NCBI GenBank assembly: GCA_009668205.1
Contig: WJYM01000009.1
Coordinates: 1-64,000, forward strand
DNA from: Enterobacteriaceae bacterium RIT691
GTDB lineage: Bacteria > Pseudomonadota > Gammaproteobacteria > Enterobacterales > Enterobacteriaceae
DNA: 64,000 nt
Reading direction: 5' to 3'
Positions 32,076 through 44,672 of the stretch are shown here, piece after piece. A model generated the notes under the pieces. It searched no databases, was not told where the DNA came from, and saw nothing but the letters and a program-made list of their open reading frames with translations. The position numbers and the translations under genes are program-made. Within the stretch, counting starts at the first letter, position 1. Every line of letters begins with the position of its first letter.

Positions 32076-32151
32076 GTCAGGTGGCGCTTCGCTAACCTGA
32101 CCTACGGGGCAAACCGTAGAAGTAGGGCGGGTCAGCAAAGCGCCACCCGCC
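32076..32151. repeat. REP-like inverted pair between malE and malF
   Basis: GTCAGGTGGCGCTTCGCTAACCTGAC (32076-32101, quoted in parts: GTCAGGTGGCGC and GCTAACCTGAC) and GTAGGGCGGGTCAGC...GCGCCACCCGCC (32122-32151) form two hairpins. E. coli has REP sequences at the same place, where they protect upstream malE mRNA. Confidence 0.85.
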
Positions 32152-32158
32152 ACAGTGC

Positions 32159-36223
<4,065 letters not shown>

Positions 36224-36256
36224 GCCATCGTTAATCTGAAGTAATGACCTAAAGGT

Positions 36257-36272
36257 GGGGGCGAAAGCCCCC
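36257..36272 (+). terminator. Hairpin between lamB and malM
   Basis: GGGGGC GAAA GCCCCC with a GNRA-type loop and no T-run. Probably an mRNA-stabilising or partial-termination structure, 33 bases after the lamB stop. Confidence 0.65.
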
Positions 36273-36336
36273 TCCTGACTTAAGCGTCGCGCGCTATTGC
36301 CTGGCTACCGCTGCGCTGGAACCCTGAGGTGATAAA

Positions 36337-37317
36337 ATGAAAATGAAGAAAAGTCTCGTTGCTCTTTGCCTGTCCGCGGGCCTGCTGGCAAGCGTACCGG
36401 CAGTCAGTTTCGCTGAAGTCAATTTCGTGCCACAGAACACCGCTGCAGCGCCTGCTATCCCAGCCTCTGCGTTACAGCAGCTGACCTGGATCCCGGTGGA
36501 TACCGCCAATACCCAAAGCACCGATCTGGCGGGCGGTGGCCAACAGCTGAATGTCTCTGGCATCACTGGCCCGGTCGCCGCGTATAGCGTGCCCGCTAAC
36601 ATTGGTGAGTTGACCATTACGCTGACCAGCGAAGTGACAAAAGACGCCCGCGTTTATGCACCAAACGTGCTGATCCTTGATCAGAGCATGACGCCATCCG
36701 CGTACTTCCCAAGCAGCTATTTTGCCTATCAGGAGCCGGGCGTGATGAGCGCCAATCGCCTTGAAGGCGTGATGCGTCTTACGCCTGCGCTGGGCCAGCA
36801 GAAAATTTATGTGCTGGTCTTCACCACGCCACAGGATCTGCAAAAGACCACCACCATGGTTGATCCGGCCAAAGCCTATGCCAAAGGCAACGGTAACGCC
36901 GTTCCGGATATTCCCGACCCGATTGCCCGCCACACCACTGACGGGACGCTTAAGCTGAAAGTGAAAACGTCCTCGGGTTCCAGCGTGCTGGTCGGCCCAC
37001 TGTTTGGCTCATCATCAACGGCTGCCCCAGTGACCGTCGGGAATACTGCTGCGCCGGTCTATAGTGCGCCAGCCGCACCTGCCGCCGCCCCGGTAGCGGC
37101 TGCAGCGGTGGCTGCACCGGCCGTTGTTTCCTCCGCGCCTGCGGCGAAGAGCGAACCGGTTCTGAATGACACCGAAAGCTATTTCAACAACGCCATTAAA
37201 CAGGCGGTGAAGGAAGGCAATATCGATAAAGCCCTCAAATTGTTGAACGAAGCTGAACGCCTCGGTTCAACGTCTGCTCGTTCCACCTTTATTGGCGCTG
37301 TAAAAGGCAAGGGGTAA
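36337..37317 (+). CDS. malM: Maltose operon periplasmic protein MalM
   Basis: Periplasmic protein of unknown biochemical role encoded last in malK-lamB-malM. The signal peptide covers about 1-26 (ending VSFA). The conserved N-terminal domain includes GGQQLNVSGITGPVAAYSVPANIGELT, and the C-terminal NDTESYFNNAIKQAVKEGNIDKALKLLNEAERLGSTSARS is helical. Between them residues ~226-275 form an Ala/Pro/Val-rich linker clearly longer than in E. coli, which explains 326 instead of 306 residues. GAGGTGATAAA precedes the ATG, and a terminator follows. Confidence 0.96.
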   Translation: MKMKKSLVALCLSAGLLASVPAVSFAEVNFVPQNTAAAPAIPASALQQLTWIPVDTANTQSTDLAGGGQQLNVSGITGPVAAYSVPANIGELTITLTSEVTKDARVYAPNVLILDQSMTPSAYFPSSYFAYQEPGVMSANRLEGVMRLTPALGQQKIYVLVFTTPQDLQKTTTMVDPAKAYAKGNGNAVPDIPDPIARHTTDGTLKLKVKTSSGSSVLVGPLFGSSSTAAPVTVGNTAAPVYSAPAAPAAAPVAAAAVAAPAVVSSAPAAKSEPVLNDTESYFNNAIKQAVKEGNIDKALKLLNEAERLGSTSARSTFIGAVKGKG

Positions 37318-37355
37318 CCGTCTCCCCGCAGTGCTGATGTTTGGCCCTCATGATT

Positions 37356-37386
37356 CGGTGCGTCCCTTCGGGCGCACCGTTTTTTC
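37356..37386 (+). terminator. Intrinsic terminator of malK-lamB-malM
   Basis: CGGTGCGTCC CTTC GGGCGCACCG, ten base pairs with one G-U, followed by six T. Confidence 0.93.
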
Positions 37387-37505
37387 TGCGGCAATGGCGG
37401 GTGTTGCATCGCTGTTGCGCAGAAGATCGTATATTCCTCTTTCTTCCTCCCGTTAACGCTTTTCTACGATACAATGCCGCTAAGTTTTGTATCGGAGAGT
37501 CAGGC

Positions 37506-38003
37506 ATGTCACACCCCGCGCTGGCGCAGCTGCGCGCGTTACGCTATTTCGCCACCCTGCCGGAACTCGATGCCGGGTTACGCGACTGGCTGCTGCTGGA
37601 AGATTCCATGACCAAACGCTTCGAGCAACAGGGCAAACAAGTGACCGTGACCCTGGTCCGTGAAGGTTTTGTCGGGCAGGAAGAGGTGACGGAAGAATTG
37701 TCGCTGCTCCCTGCGGAACCGCACTACTGGCTGCGGGAAATTTTACTCTGCGCCGATGGCGTGCCCTGGCTTGCCGGACGTACCGTGGTGCCTGAATCCA
37801 CCCTGAGTGGGCCAGAGCTACGGTTGCAACAGCTGGGTGATACCCCGCTTGGGCGCTACCTGTTTACGTCATCTACATTATCCCGTGATTTTATTGAAAT
37901 TGGTCATGATGCAGCGCTGTGGGGGCGTCGTTCCCGCCTGCGGCTGAGTGGAAAACCGCTGCTCCTGACGGAGCTGTTTTTACCTGCATCACCGCTGTAT
38001 TGA
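37506..38003 (+). CDS. ubiC: Chorismate pyruvate-lyase
   Basis: Makes 4-hydroxybenzoate and pyruvate from chorismate, the first step of ubiquinone synthesis. I start at the ATG at 37506, eight bases after GGAGAG, giving 165 residues as in E. coli; the frame is open back to 37341 across the malM terminator. The product-binding residues are visible as the arginine in [12 protein letters not shown] and the C-terminal glutamate in LLTELFLP. It is followed 12 bases later by ubiA. Confidence 0.97.
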   Translation: MSHPALAQLRALRYFATLPELDAGLRDWLLLEDSMTKRFEQQGKQVTVTLVREGFVGQEEVTEELSLLPAEPHYWLREILLCADGVPWLAGRTVVPESTLSGPELRLQQLGDTPLGRYLFTSSTLSRDFIEIGHDAALWGRRSRLRLSGKPLLLTELFLPASPLY

Positions 38004-38015
38004 GAGGAAGAAAGA

Positions 38016-38885
38016 ATGGAGAGGAGTCTGACGCAGAATAAGCTGCTGGCCTTCCACCGCCTGATGCGCACTGATAAGCCCATCGGCGCGCTGCTGTTGC
38101 TTTGGCCCACCCTTTGGGCGCTGTGGGTTGCAACACCCGGCGTCCCGCCGCTGTGGATCCTGGCCGTGTTCGTGGCTGGCGTCTGGCTGATGCGTGCCGC
38201 GGGCTGCGTGGTGAATGACTACGCAGACCGGAAATTTGATGGTCACGTGAAACGCACGGCGCACCGCCCGCTGCCGAGTGGCGATGTCAGCGAAAAAGAG
38301 GCACGTGGCCTGTTTGTGGTGCTGGTGCTGCTTTCCTTCCTGCTGGTGCTGACGCTGAACAAGATGACCATCCTGCTGTCCGTTGCCGGGTTGGTGCTGG
38401 CGTGGGTGTATCCGTTTATGAAGCGCTACACCCATCTGCCGCAGGTGGTGCTGGGCGCGGCGTTTGGCTGGTCGATTCCGATGGCGTACGCCGCCGTCAG
38501 TGAAGCGTTGCCGCTGAGTTGCTGGCTGATGTTCTTAGCCAACATTTGTTGGGCCGTGGCGTACGACACGCAGTACGCGATGGTCGATCGCGACGACGAC
38601 GTGAAAATTGGCATCAAGTCCACGGCAATTCTGTTCGGTAAAAACGACAAACTGATTATCGGCATTTTGCAGGTGGTGGTACTGGCGCTGATGGCGACGG
38701 TAGGCTGGCTGAGCGGGCTGAACTGGGCGTTTTACTGGTCGCTGTTCATCGCCGGGGCGCTGTTTGTTTACCAGCAGAAGCTGATTAAAAACCGCGAGCG
38801 CGATGCCTGCTTTAAAGCCTTTATGAACAACAACTACGTCGGGCTGGTGCTGTTTATCGGTCTGGCGATGAGCTATCTTGCCTGA
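38016..38885 (+). CDS. ubiA: 4-hydroxybenzoate octaprenyltransferase
   Basis: Inner-membrane UbiA-family prenyltransferase that attaches the octaprenyl chain to 4-hydroxybenzoate. The 289 residues form about nine helices. The two Asp-rich Mg-diphosphate motifs are NDYADRKFD and [23 protein letters not shown] lies upstream of the ATG. Forms an operon with ubiC. In K-12 plsB follows directly, but here an ~11.6-kb accessory block intervenes. Confidence 0.98.
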   Translation: MERSLTQNKLLAFHRLMRTDKPIGALLLLWPTLWALWVATPGVPPLWILAVFVAGVWLMRAAGCVVNDYADRKFDGHVKRTAHRPLPSGDVSEKEARGLFVVLVLLSFLLVLTLNKMTILLSVAGLVLAWVYPFMKRYTHLPQVVLGAAFGWSIPMAYAAVSEALPLSCWLMFLANICWAVAYDTQYAMVDRDDDVKIGIKSTAILFGKNDKLIIGILQVVVLALMATVGWLSGLNWAFYWSLFIAGALFVYQQKLIKNRERDACFKAFMNNNYVGLVLFIGLAMSYLA

Positions 38886-38889
38886 ATCA

Positions 38890-38926
38890 CAGGCCCTGTT
38901 CGTCACTGACAGGGCCTTTCTTTTTT
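38890..38926 (+). terminator. Intrinsic terminator of ubiCA
   Basis: AGGCCCTGT and ACAGGGCCT flank a TCGTCACTG loop and are followed by TTCTTTTTT, six bases after the ubiA stop. Confidence 0.92.
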
Positions 38927-39277
38927 CTTCCCTTTTATTCCACTCATCAGCCGATAATCCGCCTCAAAAATGCCTTTTGGTTTACATAAATAAGCCTGCC
39001 GGGCTTATTCTCTGGACTCTGCAAACCAAACGTATGAGCGACGCTGAACACCTCATACTTAGATCGTAGAATCTTAAAGATTTGTCAAAATACGTATATA
39101 GTTGTAAAGCATTTTGGCCGCTTTTTTTCATAATGAACCTGCTGGCGGTTAATTGACGAAATTAATTTCCCGGCGATAGTGTACCTGAGTAAATTTTAGC
39201 AATTTTTATATCCTTGCCGCAGGCATCGTTCCGTCTGTGGTGCAAATACCTACTATATACAGCAATGGGATTGAAAA
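38927..39277. other. AT-rich leader upstream of the fimbrial operon
   Basis: About 350 bases with no credible gene. The part from 39060 on is AT-rich and must hold the fimbrial promoter, but I could not fix the -35 and -10 boxes. I found no invertible inverted-repeat pair and no recombinase gene of the fim-switch type. Confidence 0.5.
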
Positions 39278-39868
39278 ATGAAAAAAGTCTATCTGGGTTT
39301 ATTACTCTCCACGGCGTTATTTGGTATTAATGCTGCGAATGCAACGGTAACACTGAATGGTGGTACGGTTAATTTCAAAGGTTATGTTCTGCAGTCCTCC
39401 TGCACAATCTCCTATGACGGGGCAAACGGCCAGACTGTTTATTTGCCGGTGACTCAGGCTTCCGATTGGGGCCTCACTGACACCAGTAATAAAACAAAAG
39501 CATTTTCAATTAAATTAAAAGATTGTGCGAACGATGGCGATCTGAAAAACTTTACTGAACCAGACGTTTATCGCAAAATAAGCTGGGACGTTAACAGCGG
39601 GATGTGGGCAGCGAAGAATGGGATTGGCCCGTTGAACCTGATTAGAAACACTGGCAGCGCAATTAACGTCTCTATTTATCTGAAAGATACCGACACTGCT
39701 ACTAACCCTTCTGGTGCGGTGACTGCCAGCAATACTAATTTCAGAGCCTCAGTAGCAGACAGTGATACTTATAATTTTGAGGCCGGCTATTCTAAAACGG
39801 CGTCTCTGCTCCCTCCAGGTTCAGGCAGCGTAAGCGGCTCTGCCACCTTTAACGTTATTTACGAATAA
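39278..39868 (+). CDS. Major fimbrial subunit (chaperone-usher pilin)
   Basis: A 196-residue type-1-like pilin with signal peptide (about 1-22, ending NAANA). The mature part has the usual cysteine pair (SSCTISY and LKDCAND), a central beta-sandwich, and a C-terminal strand ending SGSATFNVIYE with the penultimate tyrosine recognised by the chaperone. It is the first gene of a four-gene operon (pilin, chaperone, usher, adhesin). Being first and followed by a strong hairpin, it should be the most abundant product and build the shaft. No closer fimbrial type is claimed. Confidence 0.88.
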   Translation: MKKVYLGLLLSTALFGINAANATVTLNGGTVNFKGYVLQSSCTISYDGANGQTVYLPVTQASDWGLTDTSNKTKAFSIKLKDCANDGDLKNFTEPDVYRKISWDVNSGMWAAKNGIGPLNLIRNTGSAINVSIYLKDTDTATNPSGAVTASNTNFRASVADSDTYNFEAGYSKTASLLPPGSGSVSGSATFNVIYE

Positions 39869-39874
39869 TGTTTC

Positions 39875-39904
39875 ATGGCGGCGAGTTATTCGCCGCCATT
39901 TTTC
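39875..39904 (+). terminator. Terminator-like hairpin between pilin and chaperone genes
   Basis: ATGGCGGCGA GTTAT TCGCCGCCAT followed by TTTTTCTTT, seven bases after the pilin stop. It looks like a real intrinsic terminator, and partial read-through would yield far more pilin than assembly proteins. Confidence 0.88.
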
Positions 39905-39949
39905 TTTCTGCTCAACACCCACCGCATTCGTTTCTATTGAGGGTCCTCA

Positions 39950-40651
39950 ATGAAATATTTATTTGCAGCAATGGCCGTTATGTATATTTCTCCTGTGCTG
40001 GCCGATAATATTGTTATTAACGGCAACCGTTTTGTTTATCCGCAATCTGAAAAAGAAATCACCGTGCAGTTAACGAATACCTCTGCGCGCCCGGCTCTGG
40101 CCCAGGTGTGGCTGGATAACGGTGACCCGAATGTTTCGCCGGAGAAGATCAGCACGCCGTTCGTCATTACTCCCCCAATTTCGAGGATTGACGGGCAAGG
40201 CGGGCAGTCCATCCGTATCCGCCTGTCTTCAGCCACCACGCTGCCTGCCAATAAAGAGTCGCTATGGTGGCTTAATGTGTTGGATATCCCCGCAGCAGTC
40301 AAAAAAGCAGGGCCGGAATCTGGTGGTGAGTTACAGATGGCGATTCGGTCACGCCTGAAATTTATCTATCGTCCAACCGGTTTGAATGGGCGTGAACAGG
40401 CGGCCGAAAAACTCATTCTGAAAGGGTCAGGAAATACCATAACGGTGTCTAACCCGACACCTTTTTATATTACCGTGGTGGCCTTTGTTCCTGATCATGC
40501 GAAAGCGCTGAATAGCGATGCGGTGATGCTGGAACCGGAATCCACGAAGCAAGTCACGTTCCGCTCAGCCGTTCATACTGGCGATCAGCTCTCTTTGATA
40601 GAGATTAATGACTTTGGCGGTACCAATAAATTTAAAGCTAAAGTCATTTAA
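39950..40651 (+). CDS. Periplasmic fimbrial chaperone
   Basis: A 233-residue PapD-like chaperone with a signal peptide (about 1-18, ending VLA). Two immunoglobulin-like domains: the N-terminal one carries NGNRFVYPQSEKEITVQLTNTS and the subunit-anchoring basic residue in AIRSRLKFIYRP. The C-terminal one includes NPTPFYITVV. It caps pilins by donor-strand complementation and delivers them to the usher. AGGGTCCTCA precedes the ATG. It lies between the pilin gene and the usher gene. Confidence 0.93.
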   Translation: MKYLFAAMAVMYISPVLADNIVINGNRFVYPQSEKEITVQLTNTSARPALAQVWLDNGDPNVSPEKISTPFVITPPISRIDGQGGQSIRIRLSSATTLPANKESLWWLNVLDIPAAVKKAGPESGGELQMAIRSRLKFIYRPTGLNGREQAAEKLILKGSGNTITVSNPTPFYITVVAFVPDHAKALNSDAVMLEPESTKQVTFRSAVHTGDQLSLIEINDFGGTNKFKAKVI

Positions 40652-40737
40652 TCCCGAAATAAATACTGCTGTGCGAAAATAACCCCCGCGGTGCCGTAGG
40701 GTATTTGTCTGTCTTTAAGAAAAAAATGGACGATACG

Positions 40738-43248
40738 ATGATTAAGCGGAATGCTATTTTCATTCTCTTTATCGGCGTCACCCCTGCGGTTTGCCATGCG
40801 GAAGGTGAGGGGGCTGAGGGAGACCCTGAATACACCTTTAACAGTAATTTTTTGGTGGGCGCCAGCAACCAAACGGATTTAAAACGCTTCGATACCACCA
40901 GTTTACAAGCGGGGACATATTCCGTTGATGTCTATAATAATGATGAATGGAAAGGGAAATTCGATCTGAAGGTCACCCGCGATGAAAAAGGCCACGCGGG
41001 TGTCTGTTATACCCGTCAAATGCTGGATGAGTTTGGTATCGATGTGACACAGCTCGACAAAGAAAAAAATGCAGATGAAAACTATTGCGGGCGTTTAAGC
41101 GCCTGGAGTCATGAGCCTACATTGCAGGATACTTTTAGCTCGGCACAGTTGCGTCTTACGCTTAGCGTGCCGCAAAAATTCGAAAATGAGCAATATAAAG
41201 GTTATGTCGCCCCGGCCCTTTGGGATAAAGGGATCCCCGCGCTGAATATCAATTATACCGCTAACTACTATGATATTTTGCAATCCGAAAACGGGGGCAA
41301 AGGTCAAAATGCTTATTTGGGCGTACAGGCTTTTCTTTCCTATGCCGGATGGCAGTTACACCATAGCGGTAATGCCAATTGGACCGATAAAGAGGGGGCC
41401 AAGTGGACCAGCAACCAAACTATTCTTACGCGCCCTCTGGCGCCCATAAAATCCCTGTTATCGCTGGGCCAGTTTGGGTCCAATGGCGATTCTTTTGATT
41501 CCGTGAATTTGCTGGGTGCCAGCCTTGCCACTAATAGCAAAATGTATCCGGACAATATGGTCAATTACGCACCGGTAATTAACGGTGTGGCTGAAACGAA
41601 TGCCCTGGTGACCGTCTACCAGAACAATAACCTTATCTATCAAACCACCGTGGCCCCAGGTCCTTTTAGTCTGAATAACGTTTATCCCTCTGGGGTCGGC
41701 AACGATTTAATCGTGACGGTGCACGAAGCCGATGGGCGTGAGAAAACATTCTCCGTTCCGTACAACGCGGTGGTGAAACTGCTTCATCCGGGGATGAGCG
41801 ACTATTCATTAACCCTGGGCCAGGCCAATGATGACAGCTTAAAGAACAAGCCGCTTATTGGCGTTGGCAGCTTACGCTACGGCCTGAATAACACCTTCAC
41901 GGTCTACGGTGGGGTGAGCGGTTTTAATGACTACCAGGCGGCACAGGCCGGTGTCGGCATGAATACGGTTGTTGGAGGGCTCGCGCTGGATGTGACTCAG
42001 GCAAAGGCGCACTTAAGCCCCTCTGCGGCTTCTGGCCAGCAGTACCGCCTGATGTTCAACCGGCAGTTTGCCGGCACGGGTACGGGGATCAGCGTCCAGC
42101 TTAGCCAGGCAACGGAAAATTACTATTCACTGCCCAGCGCGCTGTACATCATCGATCAGCAAAAGCGGGGGATGTATGGCGAATATCAGCCGGAAAAAAC
42201 CGATCTCAGCATCATGCTCAACCAGCAACTACCTGAAGGATGGGGAAGCCTGTATCTCTCGGGATCGTTCAGTCGTTACTGGCACCGCCCCGGCACCGAA
42301 GAGCAGTACTCCGTGGGCTATGGCAATACCTGGGGAAGATTGAATTGGGGGATCAACCTGCAGCGTGTGTACTCCACGCCAAGTGGTTTCTCAGCATCCG
42401 GAAGCGACTCTACACTGACCAACGGTCTTGCGCCAACGCAGCGTAAAAAAGACGATACCATTTCGTTGAATTTCAGCTATCCCCTCTCTTTCGGCAGTGA
42501 CCGATCGGCTTCCGTCTCGTCTAACACCACATTTAAAAACGGGTCGTTTGACAACACTCAGGTGGGATTGAACGGCTCGCTTAACAAGGACAATACGCTG
42601 CTGTACGGGGTGACCAGCAGTGTCGACCAGAGCCACAATTATGATGTCGGGCTGAACGGGAACTACATTGCACCGTGGTCTTCGCTGTCCGCCAGCTACA
42701 GCTATGGCAATACCTATCAGCAAATCGGTGCCGGGGCCAACGGCGCGGTGGGGCTGCATTCCAAAGGCCTAACATTCACTTCAGAAATGGGGTCGATGAT
42801 GACGCTGGTCGAGGCGAAAGGGGCTGAAGGCGCGGCGATCGTGGGGTCCACCACGCGCATCGACAGCCACGGCTATGCGCTGGTGTCTGCCCTGCAGCCT
42901 TACCGGATGAATAACATTGAAGTGGATATGAAGGGCGCCCCTGATGATGTGAGCTTTGATTCGACCAGTGCCCAAATTGCCCCTTATGAAGGCAGCATGA
43001 CCAAAGTCATTTTTAATACCAAAGTGGCGAAAACCCGAATCCTGGTCGCTCACCGACCGGGCAATATCGCCCTGCCATTTGGGGCGGAGATCACCGATGA
43101 AACCGGAGGGTCGATTGGGTTTGTTGGACAGGGAAGCAGTCTGTTTATCAGCAGTGACACCGCCAAACGAGGCCGTATCGGTTGGGAGGGCGGTCAGTGT
43201 GAAGTGAATCTGGTTCCCGTGACGGTTAAGGAGCTGCTATGTCTCTGA
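40738..43248 (+). CDS. Outer-membrane fimbrial usher
   Basis: FimD/PapC-like usher of 836 residues that exports and polymerises chaperone-bound pilins. The order is a signal peptide (about 1-21, ending VCHA), an N-terminal chaperone-binding domain (FNSNFLVGASNQTDLKRFDTTSLQAGTYSVDVYNN, from about residue 32), a 24-strand barrel interrupted by a plug domain (about 240-330, VYQNNNLIYQTTVAPGPFSLNNVYPSG), and two C-terminal domains ending EVNLVPVTVKELLCL. I start at the ATG at 40738, seven bases after GGA; in-frame ATG 40726 and TTG 40705 would lengthen the signal peptide. The stop overlaps the adhesin gene. Confidence 0.93.
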   Translation: MIKRNAIFILFIGVTPAVCHAEGEGAEGDPEYTFNSNFLVGASNQTDLKRFDTTSLQAGTYSVDVYNNDEWKGKFDLKVTRDEKGHAGVCYTRQMLDEFGIDVTQLDKEKNADENYCGRLSAWSHEPTLQDTFSSAQLRLTLSVPQKFENEQYKGYVAPALWDKGIPALNINYTANYYDILQSENGGKGQNAYLGVQAFLSYAGWQLHHSGNANWTDKEGAKWTSNQTILTRPLAPIKSLLSLGQFGSNGDSFDSVNLLGASLATNSKMYPDNMVNYAPVINGVAETNALVTVYQNNNLIYQTTVAPGPFSLNNVYPSGVGNDLIVTVHEADGREKTFSVPYNAVVKLLHPGMSDYSLTLGQANDDSLKNKPLIGVGSLRYGLNNTFTVYGGVSGFNDYQAAQAGVGMNTVVGGLALDVTQAKAHLSPSAASGQQYRLMFNRQFAGTGTGISVQLSQATENYYSLPSALYIIDQQKRGMYGEYQPEKTDLSIMLNQQLPEGWGSLYLSGSFSRYWHRPGTEEQYSVGYGNTWGRLNWGINLQRVYSTPSGFSASGSDSTLTNGLAPTQRKKDDTISLNFSYPLSFGSDRSASVSSNTTFKNGSFDNTQVGLNGSLNKDNTLLYGVTSSVDQSHNYDVGLNGNYIAPWSSLSASYSYGNTYQQIGAGANGAVGLHSKGLTFTSEMGSMMTLVEAKGAEGAAIVGSTTRIDSHGYALVSALQPYRMNNIEVDMKGAPDDVSFDSTSAQIAPYEGSMTKVIFNTKVAKTRILVAHRPGNIALPFGAEITDETGGSIGFVGQGSSLFISSDTAKRGRIGWEGGQCEVNLVPVTVKELLCL

Positions 43249-44237
43249 GTCGTTTTCTGTCCCGACTGCTGTTCCTCGTGCTGCTCGGGTGCGGTGTCGC
43301 TCATGCTGAATGTTATTCGCTCACCGGAAGCTCGTCTGATTCGGCGCTGTTTATGGATATTGGCAGAGTGATTGTTGATGCGGATGCCCCTACAGGCTCG
43401 GTGCTGGCGACAAGAAGCTGGACGCTGCGTAATGTCAGCACCAGCTATCGTTGCTCGGGAAGCAATCAGTTTGACGCCAGAGTCATGATGCCCGGCAGTC
43501 AGGATGCGGGTAACGGTGTCTGGTCCACGAATATTCCCGGTATTGGCTTACGCTTCACGCTGAAAAACAATGTCGGCATGCCGCTATCGTATAACGGCCA
43601 AATGAACCTGAATTCGGGCTCCAGCACGGATGTCACGATGAAGAATGCCACCTTCACGCTGGAAGTGGTGAAAACTGCCTTGCTCTCTGGCAGTGGTCAG
43701 GTTGCTCCCGGGCAATATACGACCTTCGGCAACACGCTGTCTGGCACGCCGTTGTTTACGACGTGGCTGCGCGGAAATTCTCTGACCATTGTGTCACCCT
43801 CCTGTCGCGTGAGTAATACGATGAATTTTCATGTCGATCTGGGCAACGTGTCCTTCTCTGAATTTAAGGGCCCAGGCAGCACCACGGGAGGACGCGATTT
43901 TTCCATCAAGCTGCAGTGTCCTGGCGGGGCGGGTGTTGCAGGCACTCGGGTCAATCTGACGTTTGACGGGAATCTGGCAGAAAATACCACGGTCGCACAG
44001 GGGGTACTAAGAAATGAACAGCAAGGAATGAACGTCGCCACCGGTATCGGTGTGCAGGTACTTGATATGAAACATCAGCTTATCGAGTTCCGCAAAGCTA
44101 ACCCTGTCGCCATCTTAAACAGCGAGGCGATGCAGTTCCTGAACCTGTCTTACTTTGCCCGTTACTATCAGTACTTGCCTAAGGCGTCAGCCGGGGTAGT
44201 GCAGTCCCATATGGTGTTCAGTATCAGCTACGATTGA
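43239..44237 (+). CDS. Fimbrial tip adhesin, two-domain
   Basis: A 332-residue exported protein with a signal peptide (about 1-23, ending VAHA). The length and layout fit a FimH-like tip adhesin: an N-terminal presumptive receptor-binding domain (about 24-170, little similarity to known lectins) and a C-terminal pilin domain (about 175-332) with the cysteine pair SPSCRVSN and KLQCPGG, and a final HMVFSISYD strand. AAGGAG sits six bases before the ATG, inside the end of the usher gene, so translation is coupled. The receptor is unknown. Confidence 0.85.
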   Translation: MSLSRFLSRLLFLVLLGCGVAHAECYSLTGSSSDSALFMDIGRVIVDADAPTGSVLATRSWTLRNVSTSYRCSGSNQFDARVMMPGSQDAGNGVWSTNIPGIGLRFTLKNNVGMPLSYNGQMNLNSGSSTDVTMKNATFTLEVVKTALLSGSGQVAPGQYTTFGNTLSGTPLFTTWLRGNSLTIVSPSCRVSNTMNFHVDLGNVSFSEFKGPGSTTGGRDFSIKLQCPGGAGVAGTRVNLTFDGNLAENTTVAQGVLRNEQQGMNVATGIGVQVLDMKHQLIEFRKANPVAILNSEAMQFLNLSYFARYYQYLPKASAGVVQSHMVFSISYD

Positions 44238-44672
44238 AGAAAAAAGTCGGTGTTTTCGCTGGCACGCCGTTCAATGCCAGTGAAGTCTATTTTCTTAAGA
44301 TGAATAAGCTCTATTTGGTGCTCGTTATTTTTTATAAAGCAGCGCTATCTCTTGCGGTAATGGATATGTCCATATTTATGCGGAGTCTGTCCATGGTTAT
44401 TATTAATATGGAAATTAACAGCTGTAACGAATATATTCTCCTCCTCTCCATTCAATGTTTAAAAAACGTAATCATATTTTGCTTTCATCGCTTTGACAGT
44501 GTTTAGGTTGCTGTCTACCATCTCAATGAGTATCCACTGAAGTCCAAGCAGTTGTTATCCACGGCAAAAATACGTCAGCCTTCGAGCGGTTGATTGGTTT
44601 GCGTTGCTAGCCAATAACCAGCTGAATCTACTATAAAAATAGATTTTTTAAGATGAGAGAAGGATTACAAAA
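44238..44672. other. Intergenic region between the adhesin and the CsgD-like gene
   Basis: About 435 AT-rich bases. A 90-codon frame (44234-44506) opens only at a TTG and has no ribosome site or recognised homology, so I do not count it as a gene. GAGAGAAGGATTAC near 44651-44664 is the ribosome site of the next gene. The regulator promoter should lie here, but I see no clear terminator for the fimbrial operon. Confidence 0.5.

Noticed and set aside
38927-39277. Possible phase-variable invertible fimbrial promoter
   Set aside because: I found no inverted-repeat pair flanking the promoter and no fimB/fimE-like recombinase gene in the window.
44234-44506. Ninety-codon frame after the adhesin gene
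   Set aside because: Opens at TTG overlapping the adhesin stop, lacks a ribosome site and shows no recognised family. Treated as chance.
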